Assembly (NCBI RefSeq): GCF_000373645.1
Contig: NZ_KB892027.1
Coordinates: 1-62,244, forward strand
Source of the DNA: Streptomyces sp. ATexAB-D23
GTDB taxonomy: Bacteria; Actinomycetota; Actinomycetes; Streptomycetales; Streptomycetaceae
Direction of reading: 5' to 3'
DNA length: 62,244 nucleotides
In this document: in pieces, positions 17,763 through 26,982 of the stretch
How positions within the stretch are numbered: the first letter of the stretch is position 1
Layout of the letters: every line of letters begins with the position of its first letter
Made by a program: the position numbers and the translations under genes
The notes under the pieces: model-generated
What the model saw: only the letters and a program-made list of their open reading frames with translations
Told to the model about the DNA's origin: nothing
Databases searched by the model: none

Positions 17763-18899
17763 ATGGCTGCCAAGCACTCTAGCCCCGCCCCCTCCTCGCC
17801 CGCAGCCCACCGCCCGTTCCGCACGGCCCACTCCGGCTACGGCAAGCGGTCCCTCCCCGGCCGGGAGCCCGCCCGCCCCGACGCCTTCGACTGCCTGCCC
17901 GAGCGTGAGCGGTACGTCGCGGCTTACGTCGACCGCCTGCCCGACGGTGCCGCCATGGACATCAAGTCGCTGGCCAAGGACCTGCCCCTGTACGGCCAGA
18001 TGGCCATCGGCACCGCCCTGCGCGCGCTCGCCGTGGCCGGGCATCTGCGCCGCGTACGGTGCCGGGTCGAAGCAGAAGGCACGTGCCGCTGGGTGACGTA
18101 CACCTACTGGTCCCGCACCGCCCACGACAACGAGTGGTGGACCGCCGCACTCAGGGGTGAGGCCACCGCCGCCCCGGCACCGGTACCCGCCCCGGCACCG
18201 GTACCCGCCCCGGCACCGGTACCCGCCCCCGCCCCCTCCGCCGAGCCGGCCGACGTACCCCCACAGCGCACCGCGCGGCGATCCGCCCCGAAGCCGCCCG
18301 CGCTCCCGGAACCGCCCGCGCCCCCGGAACCGCCCGCGCCCCCGAAGCCGCCCGCGCCCCCGAAGCCGGGACACCGGCCGGACGCGGGCGCCGCCCCCGT
18401 CCCCGAGCCCGAGCCCGAGCCCGTCCCGACGTACTCCGCCGCCTACCTCGCACTCGCCGAACTCGGCCGCCGCGAACCCCGCCTGGCGCTCTCCGCCGCC
18501 GACTGCGCCGCCCTGGAACCGCTCGCCGCCGCCTGGCTCGCACGAGGTGTCGGTGCCGACCACCTGACATCGGCGCTCACCTCCGGGCTTCCCGAGCGCG
18601 TCGCCTTTCCCCTGGGCCTGGCGCGCCGCCGCCTCATCGACAAGATGCCGCCCCGCCTGCCCGACGCCCCGGCACACCACGGCACGTCCGTACGCGGCCT
18701 CCAGGTCGAGTGCGCCGAGTGCGGCCACCCCGGCCCAGCCGAAGCCCTCCCGGACGGCCTCTGCCGCCCCTGCCGCACCGCGCACCAGCCACCGGAATCC
18801 GCAGCGCCCGTGACTCCGGACGGGGCCGACGGCGTCCCGGCCCGCGTCGCCGGTCTCCGCACGCTACTGCGCACCCCGCGCACCCCGCGCACGCCCTGA
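17763..18899 (+). CDS. Putative DNA-binding protein: winged-helix-like N-terminus, Pro-rich linker, zinc-ribbon-like C-terminus
   Basis: A 378-residue protein without a certain function. Residues about 45-125 look like a winged-helix domain (SLAKDLPLYGQMAIGTALRALAVAGHL, then a wing with RWVTYTYW), as in Streptomyces proteins often annotated MarR-like. Residues about 137-225 are a low-complexity linker made by two sets of 18-bp DNA repeats. A helical domain (about 228-300) and a CAECGH...CRPC pair of cysteine knuckles (about 319-340) follow. It is probably a regulator, unlinked to the PKS and convergent with it across 50 bases. The gene next to the tnpB element may be part of an acquired segment. 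Confidence 0.65.
   Translation: MAAKHSSPAPSSPAAHRPFRTAHSGYGKRSLPGREPARPDAFDCLPERERYVAAYVDRLPDGAAMDIKSLAKDLPLYGQMAIGTALRALAVAGHLRRVRCRVEAEGTCRWVTYTYWSRTAHDNEWWTAALRGEATAAPAPVPAPAPVPAPAPVPAPAPSAEPADVPPQRTARRSAPKPPALPEPPAPPEPPAPPKPPAPPKPGHRPDAGAAPVPEPEPEPVPTYSAAYLALAELGRREPRLALSAADCAALEPLAAAWLARGVGADHLTSALTSGLPERVAFPLGLARRRLIDKMPPRLPDAPAHHGTSVRGLQVECAECGHPGPAEALPDGLCRPCRTAHQPPESAAPVTPDGADGVPARVAGLRTLLRTPRTPRTP
18171..18224. repeat. Three exact 18-bp repeats in the Pro-rich linker
   Basis: GCCCCGGCACCGGTACCC occurs three times end to end and encodes three APAPVP units. Confidence 0.85.
18291..18362. repeat. Four near-identical 18-bp repeats in the Pro-rich linker
   Basis: The unit is (AAG or GAA)CCGCCCGCG(CTC or CCC)CCG, encoding (K/E)PPA(L/P)P four times. 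Copies differ at one to three bases, so the number probably varies by slippage. Confidence 0.85.
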
Positions 18900-18949
18900 G
18901 CCGCCGACGCCCCGACGTGTGGAGGACGTCCCCGCGTCCGCCCGCCGCC

Positions 18950-21900
18950 CTACCCCGCCACCGCCTCCAGCCATTCCCGTACCGCACCGGCCGTGCTCTC
19001 CGCGTGGTTCTCCATCAGGGTGAAGTGGCTGCCCGCCACGTCCAGGGTGGTGTGCGCCGTCTTCCACACCGTCCGCCAGTCCTCCCCTTCGAGCGAGGGG
19101 GCGAGCGGCTCCGACGCCCGTACCAGCAGCACCGGGACACCCAGCGGCTCCGCGCTCCACCCCGCGAACAGCTCCCCGTACCAGCTCATCGCCGTCAGCC
19201 GGGTGAAGTCGAGCCGCGCGAACGGGCTCTGCCGCTCGTGGAGCCCCCCGACCAGCGCGTCGCGGAACGCGTCCGCCGCGGGCGAGGAGTTCAGGGCGGC
19301 GGGAGCGTAGCTGTCCAGCAGGACGACCGCGGCCGGGGGAGTGCCGGCCGCCTCCAGCAGACCGGCCACCGCGTGGGCGATCACCCCGCCGGACGAGGAC
19401 CCGGCCAGGACGAACGGCTTCCCGTCCGCGCACTTCAGTACGTGCTCCGCCTGGGCCTCGATCAGCGCCTGCCTGGTCGGCGGCAGCGGAGCGGACGGGT
19501 CGAATCCGGGGTTGGGCACGGCCCATACGGGGTGCTGCCCACGGAACGACGCGGCGATGCGGGCGTATTCGTGCGCACCGCCCAGCGCCACATGGGAGCT
19601 CATGCACACCAGCGCGGGCCCGGAACCTCCCGAGCCGAGCCGCACCGGCTCGACCGGGGCGATGCCCCGGGGCCGGAGCAGGGCGGCGCCGTGGAGGAAG
19701 GCGAAGGCCTCGTCGCCGCGGCCGTCCGCGCAGGCCTGCTGGAACAGCGCACCGAAGACGTCCGGCCCGGTGTCCGCCCCGTCCGTGGCGGCCCCGCCGT
19801 CGCCGCCGTCCGCGATCCGCCCGGCCAGGTGGGCGGCGAGTGCGGTGGCCGTGGGGTGGTCGAAGACCAGGGTGGTGGGCAGCCGCAGCGCGGTGGCCTC
19901 ACCCAGCCGGTTGCGCAGCTCCACGGCGGTCAGGGAGTCGAATCCGGCCTCGGCCAGCGACTGGGAGGGGGTGACCGATCCGGGTCCGGCGAACCCCAGC
20001 ACGGAGGCGACCTCCTGGCGCACCAACTCCACCAGGACCTCGTGCTGTTCGGCCGGCGGCCGGCCCGCCAGGCGCCGCCGCAGCGACGCCCGGTCCGTCC
20101 CGGCCGAGGCGGCGCGCCGCGCGGGACCGCGCGCCAGCCCCCGCAGCAGCGTGGCCGGGGTGTCGCGCAGGCGGCCCCGGTCGAAGCGCGCGGCCACGAG
20201 CACGGCGTCGTCGTGCGCCCCGGCCAGGCCGAGAGCCGCGTCGAACAACGCCGCGCCCTGCTCCGGGGAGAGCGGGCGCACGGCGCCCGCGGCGAGCCTG
20301 CGGCGGTCGGCCGTGGCCAGACCGGCCGCGAGCCCCTGGCCGGCGTCCGGCTGCTCCCACAGCCCCCAGGCCACCGAGACCCCCGGCAGGCCCTGGCCGC
20401 GCCGCTGCTGCATCAGGGCGTCCAGGAAGGCGTTGGCCGCCGCGTAGTTGCCCTGCCCGGAGCCGCCGAGGACCCCGGCCAGGGAGGAGAACGTGACGAA
20501 CGCGGCAAGCTCGTCGCCCCGTTCGCGGACCAGGTCGGCCAGGTGCGCCACGGCGTCGGCCTTGGGCCGCAGCGTCGCCGCGAGCCGTTCGGGAGTGAGC
20601 GACGTGATCACGCCGTCGTCCAGGACGCCGGCGGCGTGGATCACCGCGGTCAGGGGACGGTCCAGCTCCTTCAGCAGCGTGGCCAGGGACGCGCGGTCGG
20701 CCACGTCACAGGCGACGGCCCGTACCTCGGCGCCCCGGGCGGCGAGTTCCTCCGGCAGGCCGCCCGCGTCACCGCGGCGGCCGGCCAGCACCACGTGCCG
20801 GACGCCGTGTTCGGTGACCAGATGCCGGGCGACGACCCGGCCGATCATCCCGGTGCCGCCGGTGATCAGGACCACGCCGTCCGGGTCGAGCGGGGGCGGC
20901 GGCGGGACGGGGGCCCCGGCAGCCGCCCGGACCAGGCGGGGCGTCAGCACGGCGCCCGCGCGCAGCGCGAACTGCTCCTCACCGGGCGCCGACGCCATGG
21001 CCGCCGCCAGCATCCGCCAGTCCTCCTGCGAGGAGGCGAGGTCGAAGTCGGCGAGCACGATCCGCCCCGGGTGCTCCGACTGGGCCGAACGGGCGAGACC
21101 CCACACGGCGGCGTGCACCGGGTCGGTCACCTTCCCGACCCCGGTACCGACCACCGCGCCCCGGGTGGCGAGCACCAGCCGCGACGAGGACAGGCTCTCC
21201 TCGGCCAGCCACTCCTGGATCAGCCGCAGCGCCTCGCCGGTCGCCCTGCGCACCGCCTCGGCCGGCGGGAGGCGCGGGGCCTGCGTGCACGGCGCCAGGA
21301 CGTAGTCCGGCATGGCGTCGCCCCCGGCCACCGCGGCGGCCAGCGCCGCCACGTCCGGGTAGGTCCCGGCGGACACCCCGCGCCCCACCACGGCCCAGCG
21401 GCGGCCGTCCGCGTTCCGGTCCGGGGCGGGCAGACGGTTCCACTCGACCCGCAGCAGGGCGTCGCGCGCGATGCCGGACTGCGCGATCCGGGGCTGCGCC
21501 GGCCGGGTCCTGAGCGCTCCGACCGTCACCACGGGGGTGCCGGACTCGTCGGTCGCGGTGAGGGTCACGTCGCCGTCGGCGCCCCGGCGCAGCCGCACCC
21601 GCAGGACGGTGGCCCCGGCCAGGTGCAGCCGTACCCCGGTCCAGGCGAACGGGAGCCGCAGCTGCCCGCCGCTCGCGGCGATGACGTCCGGGTGCAGACT
21701 GGCGTCCAGCAGCGCCGGGTGGATTCCGAAGCCCTTGTCGCGGCCCGCCTCGGCCGGCAGCGCGATCTCGGCGTACACCTCGTCCTCGCGCCGCCACATG
21801 GCGCGCAGCCCCTGGAACGCGGGGCCGTAACCGAGGCCGTCGTCCGTCAGCCGCTCGTAGATTCCGTCCAGTTCGACGCGTTCGGCGCCGGCGGGCGGCC

Positions 21901-24900
21901 AGGCCGGCTCGTCCTCGTGGCCTGCGGTCGCGGTGTCGCCCGCCGGGCCCGTGGTGAGGAAGCCGGTGGCGTGCCTGGTCCACAACGGGTCGTCGCCGTC
22001 GTCCGCGTCGCCGGCCCCGGCCACGCAGGCGTGGACACCGAGCGGCCGGCGCCCGGTCCCGTCCGGTTCCCCGACGCGTACCTGGACCCGCACCTCGCCG
22101 TTCTCGGACTCCGGCAGCACGAGCGGCGCCTCGATGACGAGGTCGTCCAGGACGTCCATGCCGACCTCGTCGCCCGCGCGCAGCGCCAGCTCCACGAACC
22201 CGGTGCCCGGGAAGAGGACGGACCCGCCCACCACGTGGTCGGCGAGCCAGGTCTGTGACCGGGGCGAGAGCACACCGGTCAGGACGACACCGTCGCCGTC
22301 CGCGAGAGGCACGACGGCCCCGAGCAGGGGGTGGGCGGCCGAACGCTGGCCCCACGCGGCGGGATCGCCGGACGAGGCAGGGGCCTGGAGCCAGTGCCGT
22401 TGCCGCTGGAAGGGATACGTCGGCAGGTCGACGGTCCGGGGGCGCAGGCCGTCGAAGGCGGCCGTCCACTTCACGCCCACGCCCCGCACCCACGCTTCGC
22501 CGACGCTCGTCAGGAAGCGGTCCCACCCACCGTCGTCCCGCCGCAGCGAACCCGTCACCACGGCCGCGTCCTCGGCCACGTCGGCGACAGCGGCCGTCAG
22601 CACCGGGTGCGAGGAGACCTCGACGAACGCGGTGTGCCCCTGCCCGGCCAGGGTCCGCGCGGCGTCGGCGAACCGCACCGGCCGGCACAGGTTCCGCAGC
22701 CAGTAACCGGCGTCCATCGTCAGCGGCTCGGCCGGTTCCCCGGTCACCGTGGACACCATCGGTATCCGGCCCGCCCGTGGCTCGATGCCGGCGAGGTCGG
22801 CCGTCAGCCGCTCGGCCAGTACCTCCATCGCGGGGGAGTGCGAGGCGTAGTCGACGGCGATCCGCCGGGCCCGTACGCCCTCCTGGTCGCACCGCGCCAG
22901 CAGCGCCTGAACGGCGGGCACCTCGCCCGAGACCACCACCTGCGAGGGGCCGTTGACCGCCGCCACCGACACGCCCCCGGTCAGCAGTCCCGTCACCCGC
23001 TCCACCGGCGCCGTCACCAGCGCCATGGCTCCGGGCCCGGCCAGCTCCGCTATCGCCTTGCTGCGCAGGCACACCACCCGGGCGGCGTCCCGCAAGGACA
23101 GCACCCCGGCGACGCAGGCGGCGGCGATCTCCCCCTGGGAGTGGCCCACCACCGCGGCCGGCTCCACCCCGAAGGAGCCCCAGAGCCCGGCCAGCGACAC
23201 CATCACGGCGAACGAGGCGGGCTGCACGACGTCGACCCGCTCCAGCGGCGGCGCACCGTCCGCCCCGCGCAGCACATCGGCCAGCGACCAGTCCACGAAC
23301 TCCGACAGCGCGCTCTCGCACTCGGCCAGCCGCGCCGCGAACACCGGGGACGCGTCGGCCAGCGCCGTGCCCATGCCCGCCCACTGCGCGCCCTGCCCGG
23401 GGAAGACGAACACCGGCCTGCCGCCGCCCGCCGTGTCCGCCACCGCGGCGGTGACCACGTGGTCCGCCCGTTCGCCCGCGGCCAGCGCCTCAAGTCCCGC
23501 GGCGAAGTCCCCGACCACCACGGCCCGGTGCTCGAACCGCGCCCGGCCGGCCGTCAGCGACCAGCCCACATCCACCGCGTCGGCCCCGCCGGCACCGGCT
23601 CGCGCCGCGAGGGCGGCCGCCTGCGCGCGCAGTGCCGGTTCGGTCCGCGCCGACAGCACCCACGGGACCACGCCCGGACCGGCCACCCGGCCGGCCGGAT
23701 CGTCCTCAAGGGGCTCCTCGGGCGCCTGTTCCAGGATCAGGTGCGCGTTGGTGCCGCTCGCGCCGAACGCCGACACACCGGCCCGCCGGGGCCGTTCGTC
23801 CGTCGCGGGCCACGGCCGGGCCTCCGTCAGCAGCTCGACCGTACCCGCCGACCAGTCCACGAGCGGCGAGGCCTCGTCCACGTGCAGCGTCCTCGGCAGT
23901 ACCCGGTGGCGCATGGCCATCACCATCTTGATGACGCCCGCGACCCCGGCCGCGGCCTGGGCGTGCCCGATGTTCGACTTGACCGTGCCCAGCCACAGGG
24001 GCTCGTGCCCCGGGCGTTCCTCCCCGTACGTGGCGATGATCGCCTGCGCCTCGATCGGGTCGCCGAGCGTGGTGCCCGTACCGTGCGCCTCGACCACGTC
24101 GACATCCGCCGCCGAGAGCCGGGCGTCGGCCAGTGCCTGGCGGATCACCCGCTGCTGCGCCGGACCGCTCGGCGCGGTCAGCCCGTTGGAGGCGCCGTCC
24201 TGGTTCACGGCGGAGCCCCTCAGCACGGCCCAGACCCGGTGGCCGCCCCGCCGCGCGTCCGACAGCCGTTCCAGCAGCAGCAGCCCCACGCCCTCGCCGA
24301 ACGTCGTCCCGTCGGCGTCGGCCGAGAACGGGTGGCACCGGCCGCTGACCGACAGCGCCTGCTGGCGGCCGAACTCGATGAACGGCGAGGGGGTGGACAT
24401 CACCGTCACCCCGCCGGCCAGGGCCATCGAGCACTCGCCCGCCCGCAGCGAACGCGCGGCGAGATGGAGCGCGACCAGCGACGACGAGCACGCCGTGTCC
24501 ACCGTCATCGCGGGCCCTTCGAGCCCCAGCGTGTACGCGAGCCGGCCCGACGCGACGCTGCCCGCGCTGCCGTTGCCGAGATAGCCCTCCAGGCCCTCGG
24601 GGGCGGGGCGGCCCAGCAGCCGCGCCCCGTATTCGCCGGCCATCGCCCCGGCGAAGACGCCGGTGCGGGTGCCCTTCAGCGAGGTCGGGGCGATGCCCGC
24701 GCGTTCGCACGCCTCCCAGGCGCACTCCAGCAGCAGCCGCTGCTGCGGGTCCATGGCCAGGGCCTCGCGGGGGCTGATGCCGAAGAAGGCGGGGTCGAAG
24801 CGGTCGGCGCCGTCCAGGAACCCCCCGGTGCGGGCGTAGCCGGGGCCGCTGTCCGTGTCCCCTTCGAGGGGGCGGGTCAGGTCCCAGCCCCGGTCGCCGG

Positions 24901-26968
24901 GGTAGGGACCGACGGCGTCCCCCTCCTCGGCCACCAGCCGCCACAGCTCCTCCGGCGAGGTGACCCCGCCCGGGAAGCGGCAGGCGATCCCGACGACGGC
25001 GATCGCGGTGTCCGCCGGGTCCCCGCCCGTGGCCGCCGTGTCCCGCGCGTCCGACGGGCCGGTGCCGCCGGCGAGCCTCGCACCGAGATGGGCGGCGACG
25101 GCCGCCGGTGTCGGGTAGTCGTAGACCAGCGTCGCCGGGAGGCGCAGACCGCAGGCGGCGGCCAGCCGGTCGCGCAGCCGCACGGCCAGCACCGAGTCGA
25201 CCCCCAGCTCCCGGAAGGCGACATCCGCCGAAGCGGCCGCCGTCCGCCCGAGCACGGCGCCGGCCTCGTCCCGGACCAGACCGAGCAGCACCTCGTCGCG
25301 CCGGTCCTCCGGCGTCTCCGTGAGCCGGCGCACCCACCGGCCGGCCTCTCCTCCCGCCTCCCGCGGACCGCTCTCCTCCTCCGGGCGCGCCAGCACCAGC
25401 CGCCCCGGCGCCTTGGCCAGGGCGGGCCGCATGACCTTGCCCAGCGCGGTGCGCGGGAGCCGGTCCACCTCCCACACCTCGTGCGGGACCTTGTAGTAGG
25501 ACAGCTGCGCACGGCAGGCGTCGATGAGCTCCTCGGCGTCGAAACCCCCGGGACCCGCCACCACGTACGCGGCCGGGACCTCGCCCAGCAGCGGGTGCGG
25601 CCTGCCCGCCACGGCCACCTCGGCGACCCCGGGCAGCGGGGAGATGGCCGCCTCCACCTCGCCCGGGTGGATGTTCTCCCCGCCGCGGATGATCAGTTCC
25701 TTGACCCGGCCGGTGATGGTCAGGAAGCCCTCCCCGTCGATGCGGGCCAGGTCGCCGGTGCGGTACCGGCCGTCGCGCAGCACCTCGGCGGTGGCCTCGG
25801 GGTGGCCGTGGTAGCCGAGCATCACGGCCGGGCTCTCGACCCACACCTCGCCCTCGGCGCCGGGCGCCACCACCCGGCCGGTGGTCGGTTCGAGCAGATG
25901 GAGGGTGAGGCCGGGGACGGGCAGCCCGCAGGAGCCGGGGACCCGGGGCCCGGCGGGGGAGTTGGACGCGATGGGGCCGCCCGTCTCGGTGCTGCCGTAA
26001 CTGTCCAGGAGCCGTATCCCGAAGGCCTCTTCGAACTCCTCGTGCAGCCCGGCCGGGCAGGCGGCGCCGGCGACCATGCCCACGCGCAGCTGCGAAACGC
26101 CCAGGCCGGTCCCCCGGGCCGCGCCCAGCAACTGCTGGTAGACCGTGGGTACGGCACAGAAGAAGGTCGTCCGGTCCTCGCGCAGAGCGGTGACGATGTC
26201 GTCGGCCGCCAGACCGTCCACGATGTGCGCGGTGGCGCCGACGGCGAGCACCCCGAGCACGCACAGATTGTGGGCCACCGTGTGCGCCAGCGGCAGCGGC
26301 CACAGGACCCGGTCCGCCTCCTCCAGGCCGAGCACGGGCGCGTAGCAGGCGGCCACGCCCCACAGGGCCATCCGATGGGTGGAGAGCACCCCCTTGGGCT
26401 TGCCGGTGGTGCCGGAGGTGTACAGCATCCAGGCGACGTCGTCCAGGCCGGCGTCGTCCCGGGCCGGGACCGGCGGTTCGCCGCCGGCCAGGGCGTCGAA
26501 CCGCTCGACGCCCGGCGGCGCCGCCCCGTCCCCGGTCACCACGATCCGCAGCCGCGGATACCCGTCCCGCAGCCGCAGCACCTGCTCCAGGTGCGTGGGG
26601 TCGGTGATCAGCAGCACGGCCCCGCTGTCGCTCAGCAGATGCCCGAGCTCGTCGTCGGTGGCGTGCGGGTTGAACGGCGCGCCCACGGCGGCGGCCCGTG
26701 CGACGGCGAGGTAACTCTCCACCATCTCCAGGCAGTTGCCGAGCAGGAGCGCGACGGTCTGCCCACGGCCCAGACCCAGGTGGGCCAGATGGCCGGCGAG
26801 ACGGCGGGTGCGCAGGTCGAGTTCCGCGTAGCTGACGTCCCGCCGCGCGTCACGGAACGCGACCTTGGAGCCGAGGCGTTCGGCGTGGGCCGCCAGCAGC
26901 TCGTGGACGGGCTTGATGAGCTCGGCGCGCAGCATCTGCTGGTCAGCCTCTCCGGGTCGCTGTTCCAT
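18950..26968 (-). CDS. Self-contained diketide PKS: A-ACP-KS-AT-DH-KR-ACP-TE
   Basis: 2672 residues from the ATG at 26968, 14 bases after the upstream gene. Domains: adenylation about 15-515 with YTSGTTGKPKG near 180, YGSTETGG, YRTGDLARID and GRVKELIIRGGENIHP; its N-terminus and core closely recall the benzoate-loading A domains of ansamycin synthases (RifA type). Loading ACP serine near 590. KS about 656-1085 with TACSSS Cys near 826. AT about 1185-1490 with GHSQG and YASHS, so methylmalonyl-CoA. DH about 1543-1815 with HxxxGxxxxP. KR about 2026-2215 with LDD. ACP serine near 2341. TE about 2439-2672 with GSSSG near 2519 and GSHFTLMENH. With starter loading, one reducing/dehydrating extension and release in one chain, the expected product is an alpha-methyl, alpha,beta-unsaturated diketide such as an alpha-methylcinnamate. 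The starter's identity is inferred. Confidence 0.95.
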   Translation of the reverse strand: MEQRPGEADQQMLRAELIKPVHELLAAHAERLGSKVAFRDARRDVSYAELDLRTRRLAGHLAHLGLGRGQTVALLLGNCLEMVESYLAVARAAAVGAPFNPHATDDELGHLLSDSGAVLLITDPTHLEQVLRLRDGYPRLRIVVTGDGAAPPGVERFDALAGGEPPVPARDDAGLDDVAWMLYTSGTTGKPKGVLSTHRMALWGVAACYAPVLGLEEADRVLWPLPLAHTVAHNLCVLGVLAVGATAHIVDGLAADDIVTALREDRTTFFCAVPTVYQQLLGAARGTGLGVSQLRVGMVAGAACPAGLHEEFEEAFGIRLLDSYGSTETGGPIASNSPAGPRVPGSCGLPVPGLTLHLLEPTTGRVVAPGAEGEVWVESPAVMLGYHGHPEATAEVLRDGRYRTGDLARIDGEGFLTITGRVKELIIRGGENIHPGEVEAAISPLPGVAEVAVAGRPHPLLGEVPAAYVVAGPGGFDAEELIDACRAQLSYYKVPHEVWEVDRLPRTALGKVMRPALAKAPGRLVLARPEEESGPREAGGEAGRWVRRLTETPEDRRDEVLLGLVRDEAGAVLGRTAAASADVAFRELGVDSVLAVRLRDRLAAACGLRLPATLVYDYPTPAAVAAHLGARLAGGTGPSDARDTAATGGDPADTAIAVVGIACRFPGGVTSPEELWRLVAEEGDAVGPYPGDRGWDLTRPLEGDTDSGPGYARTGGFLDGADRFDPAFFGISPREALAMDPQQRLLLECAWEACERAGIAPTSLKGTRTGVFAGAMAGEYGARLLGRPAPEGLEGYLGNGSAGSVASGRLAYTLGLEGPAMTVDTACSSSLVALHLAARSLRAGECSMALAGGVTVMSTPSPFIEFGRQQALSVSGRCHPFSADADGTTFGEGVGLLLLERLSDARRGGHRVWAVLRGSAVNQDGASNGLTAPSGPAQQRVIRQALADARLSAADVDVVEAHGTGTTLGDPIEAQAIIATYGEERPGHEPLWLGTVKSNIGHAQAAAGVAGVIKMVMAMRHRVLPRTLHVDEASPLVDWSAGTVELLTEARPWPATDERPRRAGVSAFGASGTNAHLILEQAPEEPLEDDPAGRVAGPGVVPWVLSARTEPALRAQAAALAARAGAGGADAVDVGWSLTAGRARFEHRAVVVGDFAAGLEALAAGERADHVVTAAVADTAGGGRPVFVFPGQGAQWAGMGTALADASPVFAARLAECESALSEFVDWSLADVLRGADGAPPLERVDVVQPASFAVMVSLAGLWGSFGVEPAAVVGHSQGEIAAACVAGVLSLRDAARVVCLRSKAIAELAGPGAMALVTAPVERVTGLLTGGVSVAAVNGPSQVVVSGEVPAVQALLARCDQEGVRARRIAVDYASHSPAMEVLAERLTADLAGIEPRAGRIPMVSTVTGEPAEPLTMDAGYWLRNLCRPVRFADAARTLAGQGHTAFVEVSSHPVLTAAVADVAEDAAVVTGSLRRDDGGWDRFLTSVGEAWVRGVGVKWTAAFDGLRPRTVDLPTYPFQRQRHWLQAPASSGDPAAWGQRSAAHPLLGAVVPLADGDGVVLTGVLSPRSQTWLADHVVGGSVLFPGTGFVELALRAGDEVGMDVLDDLVIEAPLVLPESENGEVRVQVRVGEPDGTGRRPLGVHACVAGAGDADDGDDPLWTRHATGFLTTGPAGDTATAGHEDEPAWPPAGAERVELDGIYERLTDDGLGYGPAFQGLRAMWRREDEVYAEIALPAEAGRDKGFGIHPALLDASLHPDVIAASGGQLRLPFAWTGVRLHLAGATVLRVRLRRGADGDVTLTATDESGTPVVTVGALRTRPAQPRIAQSGIARDALLRVEWNRLPAPDRNADGRRWAVVGRGVSAGTYPDVAALAAAVAGGDAMPDYVLAPCTQAPRLPPAEAVRRATGEALRLIQEWLAEESLSSSRLVLATRGAVVGTGVGKVTDPVHAAVWGLARSAQSEHPGRIVLADFDLASSQEDWRMLAAAMASAPGEEQFALRAGAVLTPRLVRAAAGAPVPPPPPLDPDGVVLITGGTGMIGRVVARHLVTEHGVRHVVLAGRRGDAGGLPEELAARGAEVRAVACDVADRASLATLLKELDRPLTAVIHAAGVLDDGVITSLTPERLAATLRPKADAVAHLADLVRERGDELAAFVTFSSLAGVLGGSGQGNYAAANAFLDALMQQRRGQGLPGVSVAWGLWEQPDAGQGLAAGLATADRRRLAAGAVRPLSPEQGAALFDAALGLAGAHDDAVLVAARFDRGRLRDTPATLLRGLARGPARRAASAGTDRASLRRRLAGRPPAEQHEVLVELVRQEVASVLGFAGPGSVTPSQSLAEAGFDSLTAVELRNRLGEATALRLPTTLVFDHPTATALAAHLAGRIADGGDGGAATDGADTGPDVFGALFQQACADGRGDEAFAFLHGAALLRPRGIAPVEPVRLGSGGSGPALVCMSSHVALGGAHEYARIAASFRGQHPVWAVPNPGFDPSAPLPPTRQALIEAQAEHVLKCADGKPFVLAGSSSGGVIAHAVAGLLEAAGTPPAAVVLLDSYAPAALNSSPAADAFRDALVGGLHERQSPFARLDFTRLTAMSWYGELFAGWSAEPLGVPVLLVRASEPLAPSLEGEDWRTVWKTAHTTLDVAGSHFTLMENHAESTAGAVREWLEAVAG

Positions 26969-26982
26969 GGTCGGACGGCTGC

